Part shown: positions 4,900-5,111 of the stretch, piece by piece
Position numbering within the stretch: position 1 is the stretch's first letter
Layout of the letters: every line of letters begins with the position of its first letter
Assembly (NCBI GenBank): GCA_023437345.1
Contig: JAEZGC010000195.1
Span: 1 to 5,111 of the forward strand
Length of the DNA: 5,111 nt
DNA from: Actinomycetes bacterium
GTDB taxonomy: Bacteria; Actinomycetota; Actinomycetes; Propionibacteriales; Propionibacteriaceae
Direction: 5' to 3'
Notes under the pieces: generated by a model
What the model was told of the DNA's origin: nothing
The model's input: only the letters and a program-made list of their open reading frames with translations
Databases searched by the model: none
Translations under genes and position numbers: made by a program

Positions 4900-5111
4900 T
4901 CAGTCCATGATCTCCGGTTCGACGATCAGCGGACGCTGCCGGGCGGCGCGCAGCCCGTCCACGGTCAGCACGACCAGCGCCAGCCAGACCAGCCCGAACC
5001 CGATCCAGCGCGGCAGCGGCATCACCTCGTGGTTGATCCACACCCCGATGGCGAACTGCAGCACCGGGGCGAGGTACTGGATCATCCCGATCATGCTGAG
5101 CGGGATCCGGC
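4900..5111 (-). CDS. rarD: RarD-type EamA family transporter, C-terminal end only
   Basis: The last 70 codons of a DMT-superfamily permease; the gene runs off the right edge, so the ATG at 5094 is internal and not the start. Reading from the edge gives R-I-P-L-S-M-I-G-M-I-Q-Y-L-A-P-V-L-Q-F, the characteristic RarD segment, then a helix of I-G-V-W-I-N, the conserved H-E-x-M-P loop, and W-I-G-F-G-L-V-W-L-A-L-V-V-L-T as the last membrane helix. A short cytoplasmic tail ends in E-I-M-D. RarD is named from chloramphenicol-sensitive phenotypes in proteobacteria, but its physiological substrate is not established. The symbol reflects the family only. Confidence 0.85.
   Translation of the reverse strand, partial: RIPLSMIGMIQYLAPVLQFAIGVWINHEVMPLPRWIGFGLVWLALVVLTVDGLRAARQRPLIVEPEIMD

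Overview
This window looks like chromosomal DNA from a high-GC actinobacterium. The GC content is roughly 70% by eye. GTG starts dominate: every start codon visible here is GTG, apart from an internal ATG in the aspartokinase gene. Two genes appear to be leaderless. The protein families (actinobacterial aspartokinase with an internal beta-subunit start, LytR C-terminal-domain protein, Pro-rich small membrane protein) fit the same phylum. I cannot fix the genus. There is no sign of mobile elements, phage, CRISPR, tRNA or rRNA. Gene packing is tight; the largest non-coding stretch is the 177-base divergent spacer at 3329-3505.

Layout, left to right: (1) on the plus strand, the 3' part of a potassium/proton antiporter with a C-terminal RCK_C regulatory domain (to 1087). 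(2) On the minus strand, a likely two-gene unit: a 97-residue conserved actinobacterial protein (1997-1704) followed by a membrane-anchored LytR_C-domain protein (1669-1100). It converges on the antiporter with only 12 bases between the stop codons. (3) On the minus strand, the aspartate kinase lysC (3328-2063). Inside it lies a strong ribosome binding site and ATG for a separate 172-residue beta (regulatory) subunit. (4) A divergent control region (3329-3505) with a perfect 8-bp inverted repeat. (5) On the plus strand, a two-gene overlapping unit: a Pro-rich small membrane protein (3506-3931) and a Gfo/Idh/MocA oxidoreductase of the dihydrodiol-dehydrogenase type (3928-4893). (6) On the minus strand, the 3' end of a RarD-type EamA transporter (4900 to the window edge), convergent with the oxidoreductase at a 6-base gap.

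How the parts relate: lysC catalyses the first step of the aspartate pathway (lysine, threonine, methionine, diaminopimelate), and its usual partner asd is not next to it here. The other genes are ordinary housekeeping or envelope functions with no obvious shared pathway. The most notable signals are the internal lysC-beta start, the operator-like inverted repeat in the divergent region, two leaderless promoters with identical geometry, and the poorly understood 97-residue protein paired with an orphan LytR_C protein. I found no evidence for a new defence, mobile or biosynthetic system.
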